DNA of 23,189 nucleotides from a virus. Below the pieces are notes generated by a model, which did not search any database, was not told the origin of the DNA, and saw only the letters and a list, made by a program, of their open reading frames with translations. The stretch lies in IMG/VR virus record IMGVR_UViG_3300032282_001367, positions 1 to 23,189 of that record; one strand, written 5' to 3'. Of the stretch, positions 7,236-13,170 are shown one piece after another. A program made the position numbers and the translations under genes. Numbering within the stretch: the first letter of the stretch is position 1; the number at the start of each line of letters is the position of its first letter.

Positions 7236-8582
7236 ATGTTGTATTTAAGAAATACTAATCAACAACAATCATTAGGCAGAGATATTCAAAGAGGTATAAC
7301 CAATGTGTGTTGTACTCCTACTTTGAATTCTGTAACTACTGCATCTTTAACTGAATTGACAATAAATTCCACATTTGGAACTTATTTAATAAATTGTAAA
7401 AGTTGTGTTGGTGGTTATATTCAAGTATCACAAAATAGCGGTTCTACATGGACTACTATTAACCCTGGTAACTGTTCTACTACTAACCTAGTACCACAAC
7501 CATCTCAATCTGCATATTACAGATTATTCACATCGTGTTCTTCGGTAGACCAACCATTTGACCCTACAGTATCTCAATACTCAAATGAAATATTTTTTGT
7601 ACCTTATGGTATTGTAAATTATAAGTTTGTAGAAGAAGGTGGAGCAAATGGTGTATTTAGATTAAATCAAAATGCAACTACATTAGTAAATGCAAGTTCA
7701 TCGGTTAGTGGAACATTTTGGGAAATACCTTCTGCATCTTTTATGACTGCAAGTTTATTCGCAACTGAATTTCCTTTGACCGGGTCAACTTCAATGTCTT
7801 TAACTGTAACAGGTAGTGGTGAATCTTTTACTACATCATCTTGTTTACAATCAGGTGCTATATTCTTAGATAGTTGGAAAGTAACTCCACACTTATTCTA
7901 TGATGTAACTGCATCAATTAGTCATAGACCAGAGAATAGTTGTACTGCATCTAATTATGTAGATATGGGTTATTTAGTTAATTCATATGACCAATCAACT
8001 GGTATATGGTATCATGCAAATCAATATGGAGTTGCTGATACAAGTGGACTTTATCCATCAGCATCTATAACAGGTAGTGCAACTAGAACAAATGTTGTAA
8101 GTGGAGATTGTAGATATAATGCAATTCAATTTAGTGGGTCTTTAACTTTACCTGTTAATCAAGGTGATAGTGCATTTCCATTTAGAAAAGTATATATGGC
8201 AATTGTAACTGGCTCATTTAATTTAAGTGGTAATGATGGAAGTTATGGTTGGAATTTGAGAGTTAGATATGAAAATACAGGAAGTATAGAAGTTCCAAAT
8301 TATACACTTAATAATGCGACTACAAAGAATGCATGTGTTGGATTACAAAATAATAGTTTTGTTGCACCAGGAGGTGAGAGAGAAATGACTTTATATGTAT
8401 CAGGTAGTAATGTTGCAACAAATCCACCTTATTGGGCTGGAGGAACTACTTTGGGTTCATATATAACATTAACTGGTGTGGGTATCATTAGAGCATTTGG
8501 ATATGGATACTTTGGAAGTAATGACGGATTAGGAAATCAAGCACAATACAATTGTATCTACGATACGACACCATCAAAATAA
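7236..8582 (+). CDS. Large Cys-containing virion protein, possibly fibre or appendage (448 aa)
   Basis: A beta-rich protein dominated by Ser, Thr, Gly, Asn and Tyr. Residues ~1-118 resemble an Ig/fibronectin-like domain with several Cys residues (NVCCTPTL, INCKSCVGG, GNCSTTN, YYRLFTSCSS). Residues ~119-448 are a longer beta domain with aromatic and Gly residues (SYGWNLRVRYENTGS, WAGGTTLGSYITLTGVG) and scattered Cys residues. No enzymatic motif or coiled coil was seen. It follows the spike-base-like gene by 10 bases, which suggests that the two products form one external structure, such as a head or tail fibre. Synonymous choice shows GATC avoidance (GAC codons at 7548 and 7560 before C-starting codons). 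The family is unknown. Confidence 0.6.
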   Translation: MLYLRNTNQQQSLGRDIQRGITNVCCTPTLNSVTTASLTELTINSTFGTYLINCKSCVGGYIQVSQNSGSTWTTINPGNCSTTNLVPQPSQSAYYRLFTSCSSVDQPFDPTVSQYSNEIFFVPYGIVNYKFVEEGGANGVFRLNQNATTLVNASSSVSGTFWEIPSASFMTASLFATEFPLTGSTSMSLTVTGSGESFTTSSCLQSGAIFLDSWKVTPHLFYDVTASISHRPENSCTASNYVDMGYLVNSYDQSTGIWYHANQYGVADTSGLYPSASITGSATRTNVVSGDCRYNAIQFSGSLTLPVNQGDSAFPFRKVYMAIVTGSFNLSGNDGSYGWNLRVRYENTGSIEVPNYTLNNATTKNACVGLQNNSFVAPGGEREMTLYVSGSNVATNPPYWAGGTTLGSYITLTGVGIIRAFGYGYFGSNDGLGNQAQYNCIYDTTPSK

Positions 8583-8588
8583 AATAAT

Positions 8589-8822
8589 ATGCCAATACCA
8601 AAAGTAGAATCAGCAGAAGACCAAGCAACATATGTAGGTAGATGTATGCACGAAATAGCAAGTGAATACGACACCAACGAACAGGCAGTAGCAATATGTA
8701 TCAACACTTATGAGAAAGGAAATATGAGTAAGGATACTACAAATAGAGTAGCAATGAAGATTGCAGGAATAGAGTTATATAAACAATATACTCAAAAAGA
8801 TGCTGACGATATTCAATCGTAA
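8589..8822 (+). CDS. Small phage protein with PIPK / RCM / AIC motifs (77 aa)
   Basis: Begins MPIPKVESAEDQATYVGRCM and continues to NEQAVAICINTYE at residues 36-48. The sequence PxP at the start, RCM after about 15 residues and AIC-x-x-x-(Y/W) further on is a compact motif set that I have seen in small phage proteins and at the ends of head proteins of several phage groups. The second half (KGNMSKDTTNRVAMKIAG) is helical and charged. It starts 6 bases after the previous gene and overlaps the next by 23 bases. The Cys pair (Cys19 in RCM, Cys44 in AIC) might bind metal or be structural. A head-related role is inferred only. Confidence 0.55.
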   Translation: MPIPKVESAEDQATYVGRCMHEIASEYDTNEQAVAICINTYEKGNMSKDTTNRVAMKIAGIELYKQYTQKDADDIQS

Positions 8823-8988
8823 GCCAAAGTTTAATTCAACTTTATATGACATAGAGTTGAAAATTGAAGCTCAACAAAAACAAATTGATGAGTTAAGACA
8901 ATTGGTATTAGAATTATCTAAACAAATTAATTCACTTCAAATAGAATTGGATTATTTAAGTAATAACAAATACGGAAAAGGAATATAA
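8800..8988 (+). CDS. Short coiled-coil protein (62 aa)
   Basis: Overlaps the previous gene by 23 bases and ends in a TAATG junction shared with the next. After a short basic start (MLTIFNRKPKF), residues 15-55 have heptad spacing of Leu and Ile (LYDIELKIEAQQKQIDELRQ continuing to LQIELDYL), which predicts one parallel coiled coil. It may oligomerise as a structural clamp or accessory. No family is recognised. The dense overlaps on both sides support true translation. Confidence 0.6.
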   Translation: MLTIFNRKPKFNSTLYDIELKIEAQQKQIDELRQLVLELSKQINSLQIELDYLSNNKYGKGI

Positions 8989-9110
8989 TGGCTAAAGGAA
9001 TGAATGTACAAGTAAAGGTACTAAAGAGTAAAAAGAAAGGAAATGCTAAAGGCATAAAGGGTAAAGGCCCTAAAGTGAAAGATACAAAACCAACTAGAGG
9101 ACAAGGTTAG
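8988..9110 (+). CDS. Lysine-rich mini-protein (40 aa)
   Basis: The ATG at 8988 shares its A with the preceding stop (TAATG), so translation is probably coupled. The 40-residue product has 12 Lys and 1 Arg and few hydrophobic residues (MAKGMNVQVKVLKSKKKGN, ending in TRGQG). Such a peptide would be disordered and would bind nucleic acid or acidic surfaces. It might be packaged with DNA, but this is inference. It is the last gene before the terminator at 9190. Confidence 0.55.
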   Translation: MAKGMNVQVKVLKSKKKGNAKGIKGKGPKVKDTKPTRGQG

Positions 9111-9189
9111 TAAAATGTATATAAAATAGGAAATAACGCAAATACAGACACTTTATTTGTAAAGTAGGAGAATATATACAAAAGTAACT

Positions 9190-9215
9190 AAACCCTCAGG
9201 AATGGGGGTTTTTTT
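9190..9215 (+). terminator. Rho-independent terminator after the structural operon
   Basis: AAACCCTC at 9190-9197 pairs with GGGGGTTT at 9204-9211 (one G-U pair) around a 6-base loop, followed by a run of T to 9215. It lies 80 bases after the last small gene of the structural module. It resembles the second terminator at 22873 in stem sequence (AAACCC / GGGTTT). Confidence 0.85.
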
Positions 9216-9229
9216 ATGCACTAACTTTA

Positions 9230-9345
9230 TTAAATTAAAAAATCCCCACAGGTATACTGGCGAAACCTTATGGGGATATATTGTAGAGAACTCCCGATAT
9301 ATGCCCATTAGGCGGGGGAGCAGTATTTAATCTCTACTAATTTAA
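9230..9345 (+). ncRNA. Candidate structured RNA with a three-way junction (unclassified)
   Basis: Paired segments can be drawn directly. P1 is TTAAATTA (9230-9237) with TAATTTAA (9338-9345). P2 is ATCCCCA (9242-9248) with TGGGGAT (9271-9277), enclosing AGGT (9250-9253) with ACCT (9265-9268). P3 is GTAGAGA (9283-9289) with TCTCTAC (9331-9337), enclosing CTCCC (9291-9295) with GGGAG (9316-9320) and GCC (9303-9305) with GGC (9311-9313). P1 and P3 are contiguous on the 3' side and could stack. The G/C-rich helices stand out in AT-rich surroundings. It matches no riboswitch or ribozyme that I can name. The strand is assumed from the genes around it, since the pairings are nearly strand-symmetric. 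A DNA-level role (origin, packaging site) is possible. Confidence 0.45.
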
Positions 9346-9363
9346 CAGGTAATAAAAAAAAAG

Positions 9364-9420
9364 TAGTAAAAAGTATGCGTTTGGGTTTCTTTTTTTATAT
9401 TTATTTATAGTAAAAAGTAT
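9364..9420. repeat. 13-bp direct repeat TAGTAAAAAGTAT
   Basis: Exact copies at 9364-9376 and 9408-9420, with starts 44 bases apart (about four helical turns), just upstream of the promoter at 9446. They could be operators or iteron-like sites. Confidence 0.5.
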
Positions 9421-9445
9421 TAAAATATTAAAAAATAAAAATAAT

Positions 9446-9477
9446 TTTGGCAATTCGGGATATTTTGACTATCTTGA
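9446..9477 (+). promoter_or_regulatory. Bacteroidota-type promoter for the accessory module
   Basis: TTTG at 9446-9449, a 20-base gap, then TATCTTGA at 9470-9477, close to the Bacteroidota -33 TTTG / -7 TAnnTTTG pattern. The expected start point lies about 20 bases before the ATG at 9503. The same 20-base gap occurs in the promoter at 10918. Confidence 0.6.
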
Positions 9478-9502
9478 AGTAGATAAAAAAAAAAAGAGAA
9501 AA

Positions 9503-9970
9503 ATGGCAAAAAATGTAATAATCTACCAATCACATTTTGATTTATTTGACCAACTGAACGATATTCAAGCTGGCAAACTTATAAAAGCAATTGGTAAATA
9601 TGAAAAAGGAATACAACCTACTATTGACGATGATTTGGTAAAAGGCATATTCATCAGTATTAAAAGAGATTTTGATATTCAATCTGAGAACTATAAAAAA
9701 ATAGTAGATAGAAACAGAGAAAATGGTAAGAAGGGAGGGAAACCCAAACTAACCGAAACAAACCCAACTAACCCAATGGGTATTTTGGGAACCCAAGTGA
9801 ACCCAAATAACCTTAAAGATAAAGATAAAGATAAAGATAAAGATAAAGATAAAGATAATAATAAAGATATAGATAAAGATTATTACAGTAACAGTAATAA
9901 CAGTAATGAAAGTATTTCAGACTATCTAGCTGATAGTTTAAGAGAAGCAATAAACAAATCAAAATATTAA
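9503..9970 (+). CDS. DUF6291-like protein with Lys-Asp repeat (155 aa)
   Basis: The N-terminal 80 residues (FDLFDQLNDIQAGKLIKAIG, then IKRDFDIQSENYKKIV, then NRENGKKGGKPK) follow the pattern of DUF6291 proteins. These are common in phages and mobile elements of gut and related bacteria, often in replication or early regions, and the R-x-x-NG-x-KGG-(R/K)-P end is typical. Residues 101-122 carry seven Lys-Asp dipeptides encoded by seven exact AAAGAT units, then imperfect copies, then an Asn/Ser-rich linker and a short helix at the end (SDYLADSLREAINKSKY). It may be a replisome organiser or adaptor with a variable linker, but no function is proven. It is the first gene after the host-type promoter. 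Confidence 0.65.
   Translation: MAKNVIIYQSHFDLFDQLNDIQAGKLIKAIGKYEKGIQPTIDDDLVKGIFISIKRDFDIQSENYKKIVDRNRENGKKGGKPKLTETNPTNPMGILGTQVNPNNLKDKDKDKDKDKDKDNNKDIDKDYYSNSNNSNESISDYLADSLREAINKSKY
9815..9856 (+). repeat. In-frame hexanucleotide tandem repeat (AAAGAT x 7)
   Basis: Seven exact AAAGAT units, with imperfect units continuing to 9880. Each unit encodes Lys-Asp, so slippage by whole units changes linker length without breaking the frame. Confidence 0.95.
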
Positions 9971-10007
9971 ACAAACAATAAAACAAAGTCCCGTAAGGGC
10001 ATTAAAA

Positions 10008-10271
10008 ATGGCACAAATAAAAATTACACAAAAGCAAGTAAGCAGATTAAAAAAGTATAAAGAGTGGTTAGAGCATGAAGATACAGAAGTATATTATGCA
10101 GGCCCTTTGCTATACAAAGTTTTAGAAGTTTCTATTGAAAACGAAAAAATACAAGAGTATCATAAAAAAATGTTAAATGAACTTGAAGAAGAATACCAAA
10201 ATCATTTATCAAAAGAAAGATTACATGATGAAGCAACAAGAGAAATAACATCTATATTAAACAATTTATAA
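10008..10271 (+). CDS. Small helical protein, paralogue of the gene at 10541 (87 aa)
   Basis: A charged, helical protein with the core KQVSRLKKYKEWLEHEDT, then LLYKVLEVSIENEKI and KKMLNELEEEYQNHL. The gene at 10541 has the same order of motifs; about half of 63 aligned residues are identical by hand count. The C-terminal extension (residues ~70-87) is missing from the paralogue. The family is not recognised, and there is no DNA-binding motif that I can name. It sits in a run of small early-type genes. A CCC-GTAA-GGG mini hairpin lies just upstream at 9990-9999. Confidence 0.6.
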   Translation: MAQIKITQKQVSRLKKYKEWLEHEDTEVYYAGPLLYKVLEVSIENEKIQEYHKKMLNELEEEYQNHLSKERLHDEATREITSILNNL

Positions 10272-10280
10272 AAAAACAAC

Positions 10281-10523
10281 ATGAAAAAATTAAAAACATT
10301 TAAGAAAAAAGAAACTATGCATTTAGCAATAGCATATAGTATATTATCAGACGCAGGTTTTGATATTGAAGTGCATGACGGACAAATGAATGTATGGTAT
10401 TCATTGGGTGAAATTGAATTTGACTGTGAAGAAGGCCTATGTATTGTGCCAGAAAAATACAGAGAACAATTTAATAAAAGACAAGATAAATATGATAATG
10501 AGTATTTAGATTTAAGAAAATAA
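10281..10523 (+). CDS. Hypothetical small protein (80 aa)
   Basis: Starts 9 bases after the previous gene. It has a basic start (MKKLKTFKKKETMH), a helical segment (LAIAYSILSDAGFDIEV) and an acidic beta-like part (WYSLGEIEFDCEEGLCIVP). It lies between the two paralogous genes at 10008 and 10541, so it was either inserted between them or duplicated with its neighbour and lost one copy. I do not recognise the family. An uninterrupted frame, tight spacing and similar codon use support a real gene. Confidence 0.55.
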   Translation: MKKLKTFKKKETMHLAIAYSILSDAGFDIEVHDGQMNVWYSLGEIEFDCEEGLCIVPEKYREQFNKRQDKYDNEYLDLRK

Positions 10524-10540
10524 TAATTAAACAAAAAATT

Positions 10541-10756
10541 ATGTGGAAAGAAACAAGAACTACAAAAAAACAATTAAATAGATTAAAAAAATATAAAGCA
10601 TGGCTAGAAAATGAAACTACTATGGAGTTTGATTTAGCAATAGATTTATATAAAGTAATACTCTATTCAATACAAAATGAAGCAATAGTAGAAGCTTCTA
10701 AAAAAATATTAAATAAAATTGAAACTCATTATCAAAATAATTTATTAAACAAATAA
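10541..10756 (+). CDS. Small helical protein, paralogue of the gene at 10008 (71 aa)
   Basis: Shares KKQLNRLKKYKAWLENETT, DLYKV, SIQNEAI, KKILNKIE and HYQNNL with the protein at 10008 in the same order, and ends earlier. The duplication is clear at protein level but not obvious at DNA level, so it is old or has diverged fast. There is no recognised family. It probably acts in the host cell early in infection, as it lies downstream of the promoter at 9446. Confidence 0.6.
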   Translation: MWKETRTTKKQLNRLKKYKAWLENETTMEFDLAIDLYKVILYSIQNEAIVEASKKILNKIETHYQNNLLNK

Positions 10757-10760
10757 CAAA

Positions 10761-10916
10761 ATGACAAAAACAAAACAAACAAAACAAGACAAAGAGTGGG
10801 CACTTATTCAAGTAACCAAAGAAACACATGAATTACTTAAAGCATATTGCGACCACCATGGGTTTAAGATTTCAGCATTGGCATCTAACATTATAAAACA
10901 ATATATTAAAAAATAG
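10761..10916 (+). CDS. Ribbon-helix-helix-like small DNA-binding protein (51 aa)
   Basis: An ATG at 10761 opens a 51-codon frame ending at TAG 10914-10916. After a basic, Gln/Lys-rich arm (MTKTKQTKQDKEW) comes a strand (ALIQVTKET), a helix (HELLKAYCDHHG) and a second helix (KISALASNIIKQYI). This is the order and length of an Arc/CopG ribbon-helix-helix domain. Such proteins usually bind DNA as dimers of strand-paired subunits and act as repressors. The stop codon lies directly before the promoter at 10918, so it could control that promoter or the repeats at 9364. The target is inference. Confidence 0.6.
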   Translation: MTKTKQTKQDKEWALIQVTKETHELLKAYCDHHGFKISALASNIIKQYIKK

Positions 10917-10917
10917 A

Positions 10918-10949
10918 TTTGGAAGTGTTAAAAATATTCCTTATATTTA
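10918..10949 (+). promoter_or_regulatory. Bacteroidota-type promoter before the HNH gene
   Basis: TTTG at 10918-10921, a 20-base gap, then TATATTTA at 10942-10949 (consensus TAnnTTTG, one mismatch). The spacing equals that of the promoter at 9446. The next start codon is at 10972. Confidence 0.55.
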
Positions 10950-10971
10950 TAAACAGAGAAAACAAAAAAAA

Positions 10972-11346
10972 ATGGCAACAGAAAAACAATTCGCACAACA
11001 TCCAACACACACATCTTACTATGCAACTACTGATGGAGAAGTAATAAGTTTTAAAGGTAAGACACCAAAGTTTATTATTCAATGCAATCATGGTAGAGGA
11101 TATACACAATTTATGGTATCTGAAAATGGAACAACCAAATCATATCTTACGCATAGATTTTGCTATGAGGCGTTTTATGGTTTAATAGATGATGAAACAT
11201 TACAGGTACATCACATAGACCATGATAAAAAAAACAATGAATTATCTAATTTATCATTAGTCACAGACTGGGAAAATAAAATGCATGCAAAAGCAGCAGG
11301 TAGAAAAACAGGTGGTGCAATGCATAAAAAAAATAAAAAGAAATAA
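10972..11346 (+). CDS. Free-standing HNH endonuclease (124 aa)
   Basis: Residues 16-66 form the beta-rich N-terminal part seen in many phage HNH proteins (YYATTDGEVISFKGK, then THRFCYEAF). Residues 79-98 hold the nuclease core, VHHIDHDKKNNELSNLSLVT. His80/His81, Asp83, His84 and Asn93 are the expected metal-binding and catalytic positions, and EN at 101-102 and His105 complete the motif. The C-terminal end is strongly basic (KKNKKK). It likely nicks or cuts DNA as a homing-type enzyme, or supports packaging. It is not adjacent to the terminase, so homing is the simpler view. It has its own host-type promoter. Confidence 0.8.
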   Translation: MATEKQFAQHPTHTSYYATTDGEVISFKGKTPKFIIQCNHGRGYTQFMVSENGTTKSYLTHRFCYEAFYGLIDDETLQVHHIDHDKKNNELSNLSLVTDWENKMHAKAAGRKTGGAMHKKNKKK

Positions 11347-11559
11347 ATGAAAAAAATATTTAAATGTATAGGTTGCTTTATTCGTATAGGAAGCATATTA
11401 GAACACATTATAGGACTTTTAACTCTTGGTTGGGGAAAGTATGTAGCGAGCTGGGTTGCGAGGAAATTAGGATACTCTAATTGCGGTTGTGATAGAAGGA
11501 GAATGTATCTCAATCAACTAACTTGCAAATCATATTCAGAAACAATATCAATATTATAA
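11347..11559 (+). CDS. Small phage protein with CGCD-x-R-x-x-x-LN motif (70 aa)
   Basis: The start codon directly follows the HNH stop. Residues 1-40 are Lys/Gly/Ile-rich and amphipathic to hydrophobic (FKCIGCFIRIGSILEHIIGL), with no clear transmembrane helix. Residues 41-60 (LGYSNCGCDRRRMYLNQL) match a motif common in small proteins of Bacteroidota phages, a Gly-x-x-x-Cys-Gly-Cys-Asp-x-Arg...Leu-Asn signature. The Cys residues could bind zinc. Function is unknown. The first half might touch the membrane. Confidence 0.55.
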   Translation: MKKIFKCIGCFIRIGSILEHIIGLLTLGWGKYVASWVARKLGYSNCGCDRRRMYLNQLTCKSYSETISIL

Positions 11560-11571
11560 AAACAAAAACAA

Positions 11572-11829
11572 ATGGAAACAACAACAACATTAGCAGGAAC
11601 TGAAATTAACAAAGATGCATTATACTTTGTAGATTGGAACAAATTAAAAGGAGTAGAAGATTTAGTCCTAATCTTTGCATGTATGGGATTATCTTTTAGT
11701 GGTAGACATCCTCATTATGAAACAATCAAACATCTTTTGGACTTATCTAATCCAATCAATCCTAATCAGCCAATGCCTCAACCATCAGCAGAAGAAATTA
11801 AATTACCAAAAATGAAACCTATTAACTAA
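11572..11829 (+). CDS. Hypothetical small protein (85 aa)
   Basis: Starts 12 bases after the previous gene and ends in a TAATG overlap with the next. It begins METTTTLAGTEINKDALYF and has a central hydrophobic stretch (DLVLIFACMGLSFSG) that could be a buried helix. The C-terminal third is Pro-rich (PINPNQPMPQPSAEE). The family is not recognised. The coupling to the CTC-motif gene suggests joint expression. Confidence 0.55.
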   Translation: METTTTLAGTEINKDALYFVDWNKLKGVEDLVLIFACMGLSFSGRHPHYETIKHLLDLSNPINPNQPMPQPSAEEIKLPKMKPIN

Positions 11830-12038
11830 TGGAACTAACTGAACAAGAATTCATAGAGTTAAAGGAAACAGTAGAAGGATTAGGAGCATATCTACCTGAA
11901 AACAAAGCACCTTACATTTGGGATATGTTTGTCAAACTAAACGGAGTGCATGAGAACAGACCTTGTACTTGTGCATCCGCAGGTGGACATTGGAAAAGAG
12001 CAGTTGACTTTCTTTTAAATTATGTAAAGAATAAATAA
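11829..12038 (+). CDS. Small protein with Pro-Cys-Thr-Cys motif (69 aa)
   Basis: TAATG overlaps at both ends (11829 and 12038) tie it to its neighbours. It is a helical N-terminal half (EQEFIELKETVEGLG) followed by ENRPCTCASAGGHWKRAVDFL. The PCTC-x-S/A-x-G-x-x-W pattern recurs in small proteins of Bacteroidota phages that I know, with no assigned role. The two Cys residues and His might form half of a metal site in a dimer. It is translated just before the sigma-like gene. Confidence 0.55.
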   Translation: MELTEQEFIELKETVEGLGAYLPENKAPYIWDMFVKLNGVHENRPCTCASAGGHWKRAVDFLLNYVKNK

Positions 12039-12583
12039 TGATTACAGGGAGTGTTGCTATTGAATGTAGTAGAAGACTTACCAATCTATATATTGAATCT
12101 AATACATGGTTAGTTAGAGAAGCAAAAAAGATAACTAAAAATAAAGAAGAAGCAGAAGATTTAGTGCAAGAACTATTTGAGTATCTACATCTTAAACAAA
12201 ACCCTAAACTTTGGTGGGGTGATAACTCTTACAATCTATTTTACTGCAATAAGTTTTTGCATAGTAGATTTATGAATAAGGTAAGGAAACTAAATCGGAC
12301 AACTTATGTTGAAGTAATGCCTGATAGAGAGGATGATATACCTTACGATGAAGAAAGAGATTTAATGATTCAAAGAGCACATGAAGAAGTTGTTGATGAA
12401 TTAAAGAGATTGAGTGTGACTAGACAATGGCCACAAGCAAAGATATTTGAATTGTATTGGATGACGGATGACACTTTGGACGAAGTTAGTAATAAAATTA
12501 AAATCAGCAAGTCTACTACATTCTTAGCAGTAAAGAAGATAAGAAAATATTTAGAAGAAGTTATTAAAAACCCATATGTTTAA
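12038..12583 (+). CDS. Sigma-70/ECF-like transcription factor (181 aa)
   Basis: Residues 24-50 (WLVREAKKITKNKEEAEDLV, then QELFEYL) fit sigma region 2, with the acidic D-L-V-Q-E-L-F signature of ECF-type factors. Residues 146-176 (TLDEVSNKIKISKSTTFLAV, then KKIRKYL) fit a region-4 helix-turn-helix. The middle linker is longer and less typical. It would bind host RNA polymerase core and direct it to phage promoters, and the recurrent element at 5460, 17979, 20450 and 22907 is a candidate target (inference). The gene starts in a TAATG overlap and ends 8 bases inside the next gene. A generic helix-turn-helix protein is the alternative. Confidence 0.65.
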   Translation: MITGSVAIECSRRLTNLYIESNTWLVREAKKITKNKEEAEDLVQELFEYLHLKQNPKLWWGDNSYNLFYCNKFLHSRFMNKVRKLNRTTYVEVMPDREDDIPYDEERDLMIQRAHEEVVDELKRLSVTRQWPQAKIFELYWMTDDTLDEVSNKIKISKSTTFLAVKKIRKYLEEVIKNPYV

Positions 12584-13016
12584 GAAACCATTCAATAGAA
12601 CAATAGGAGAGGAAAGAACATGCAAAGAATGTGATACTACATTTCATACATTCAAACCTGTATACACATGCCAACCTTGCCAAAACAAAAAGCAAAAGGT
12701 AATTGAACAAAGGAAAAGAGATAAGTATGAAAAGAAACCAAAGTATCCATTTGACACAAAGACCAATGTAGCAGGTAGTAGGTTTTGCAGAATACATCGT
12801 GAATTAGTTATTGCATGGAAACAATATAGAAAAACAGGCAATAGAGATTTCCTTACTCAACATTACGATAAACAATTTAAAGAAGTAGAGGATACTGGTA
12901 TATTAAAGTGGATATTGGACAGACGAGATTCAGAAACAAACAAAGCAAAGACAATAAAGAGTAGAAATAATATTCAAAGAGATTATCCAAACCATCATGA
13001 CTATTATGAATACTAA
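12576..13016 (+). CDS. CxxC zinc-ribbon-like protein (146 aa)
   Basis: Overlaps the sigma-like gene by 8 bases. Residues 16-19 (CKEC) and 32-35 (CQPC) form two CxxC pairs 13 residues apart, which predicts a zinc knuckle or ribbon. The rest is highly charged, with many Lys and Arg (KKQKVIEQRKRDKYEKKPKY) and a conserved-looking RFCRIHRELVIAWKQY helix. The end is His/Tyr-rich. It likely binds nucleic acid and may assist the sigma-like factor or replication, but this rests on neighbourhood only. The family is not recognised. Confidence 0.6.
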   Translation: MFKKPFNRTIGEERTCKECDTTFHTFKPVYTCQPCQNKKQKVIEQRKRDKYEKKPKYPFDTKTNVAGSRFCRIHRELVIAWKQYRKTGNRDFLTQHYDKQFKEVEDTGILKWILDRRDSETNKAKTIKSRNNIQRDYPNHHDYYEY

Positions 13017-13170
13017 TATAGATTATAACTATGTGCATCTTAACTTTGATTGGAATTGGATTAAAGACAAAGAACTTATACTAAGGGGTAATAGGAGAGC
13101 GGGAATGTTAGTTATAATAGATGCAGATGGAAGAACAGTTGGGATGTATGCATTCGAAGAAATCATCTAA
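13006..13170 (+). CDS. Hypothetical small protein (54 aa)
   Basis: ATG at 13006 overlaps the end of the zinc-protein gene by 11 bases, and the frame ends at TAA 13168-13170. The product (MNTNIDYNYVHLNFDWNWIK, then a basic RGNRRAG, then MLVIIDADGRTVGMYAFEEI) looks like a small alpha/beta fold. No family is recognised. It closes the accessory module; 66 non-coding bases follow. A degenerate GTTATA...ATTAGATATAAA sequence lies in that gap at 13196-13214. Confidence 0.5.
   Translation: MNTNIDYNYVHLNFDWNWIKDKELILRGNRRAGMLVIIDADGRTVGMYAFEEII

Larger units (their letters stand above)
9111..9502. other. Non-coding junction between structural and accessory modules
   Basis: This 392-base gap holds no acceptable gene. 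In order it contains a small hairpin (9150-9165), a rho-independent terminator (9190-9215), a candidate branched RNA (9230-9345), A- and T-tracts (9354-9362, 9390-9396) that could pair, a 13-bp direct repeat (9364-9420) and a host-type promoter (9446-9477). Confidence 0.7.

Noticed and set aside
9254-9270. CTGGCGAAAC in the structured element, similar to part of a hammerhead ribozyme core.
   Set aside because: The required CUGANGA is missing and the helices do not fit a hammerhead.
9230-9345. phi29-type packaging RNA, because of the three-way junction.
   Set aside because: This phage encodes a canonical TerS/TerL pair, and no phi29-type packaging ATPase or sequence match is seen.
9815-9880. 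Tandem repeat as a CRISPR array.
   Set aside because: Unit of 6 bases, no spacers, and inside a coding frame.
9990-9999. CCC-GTAA-GGG mini hairpin before the gene at 10008.
   Set aside because: Only three base pairs; not enough to call a terminator or a regulatory element.
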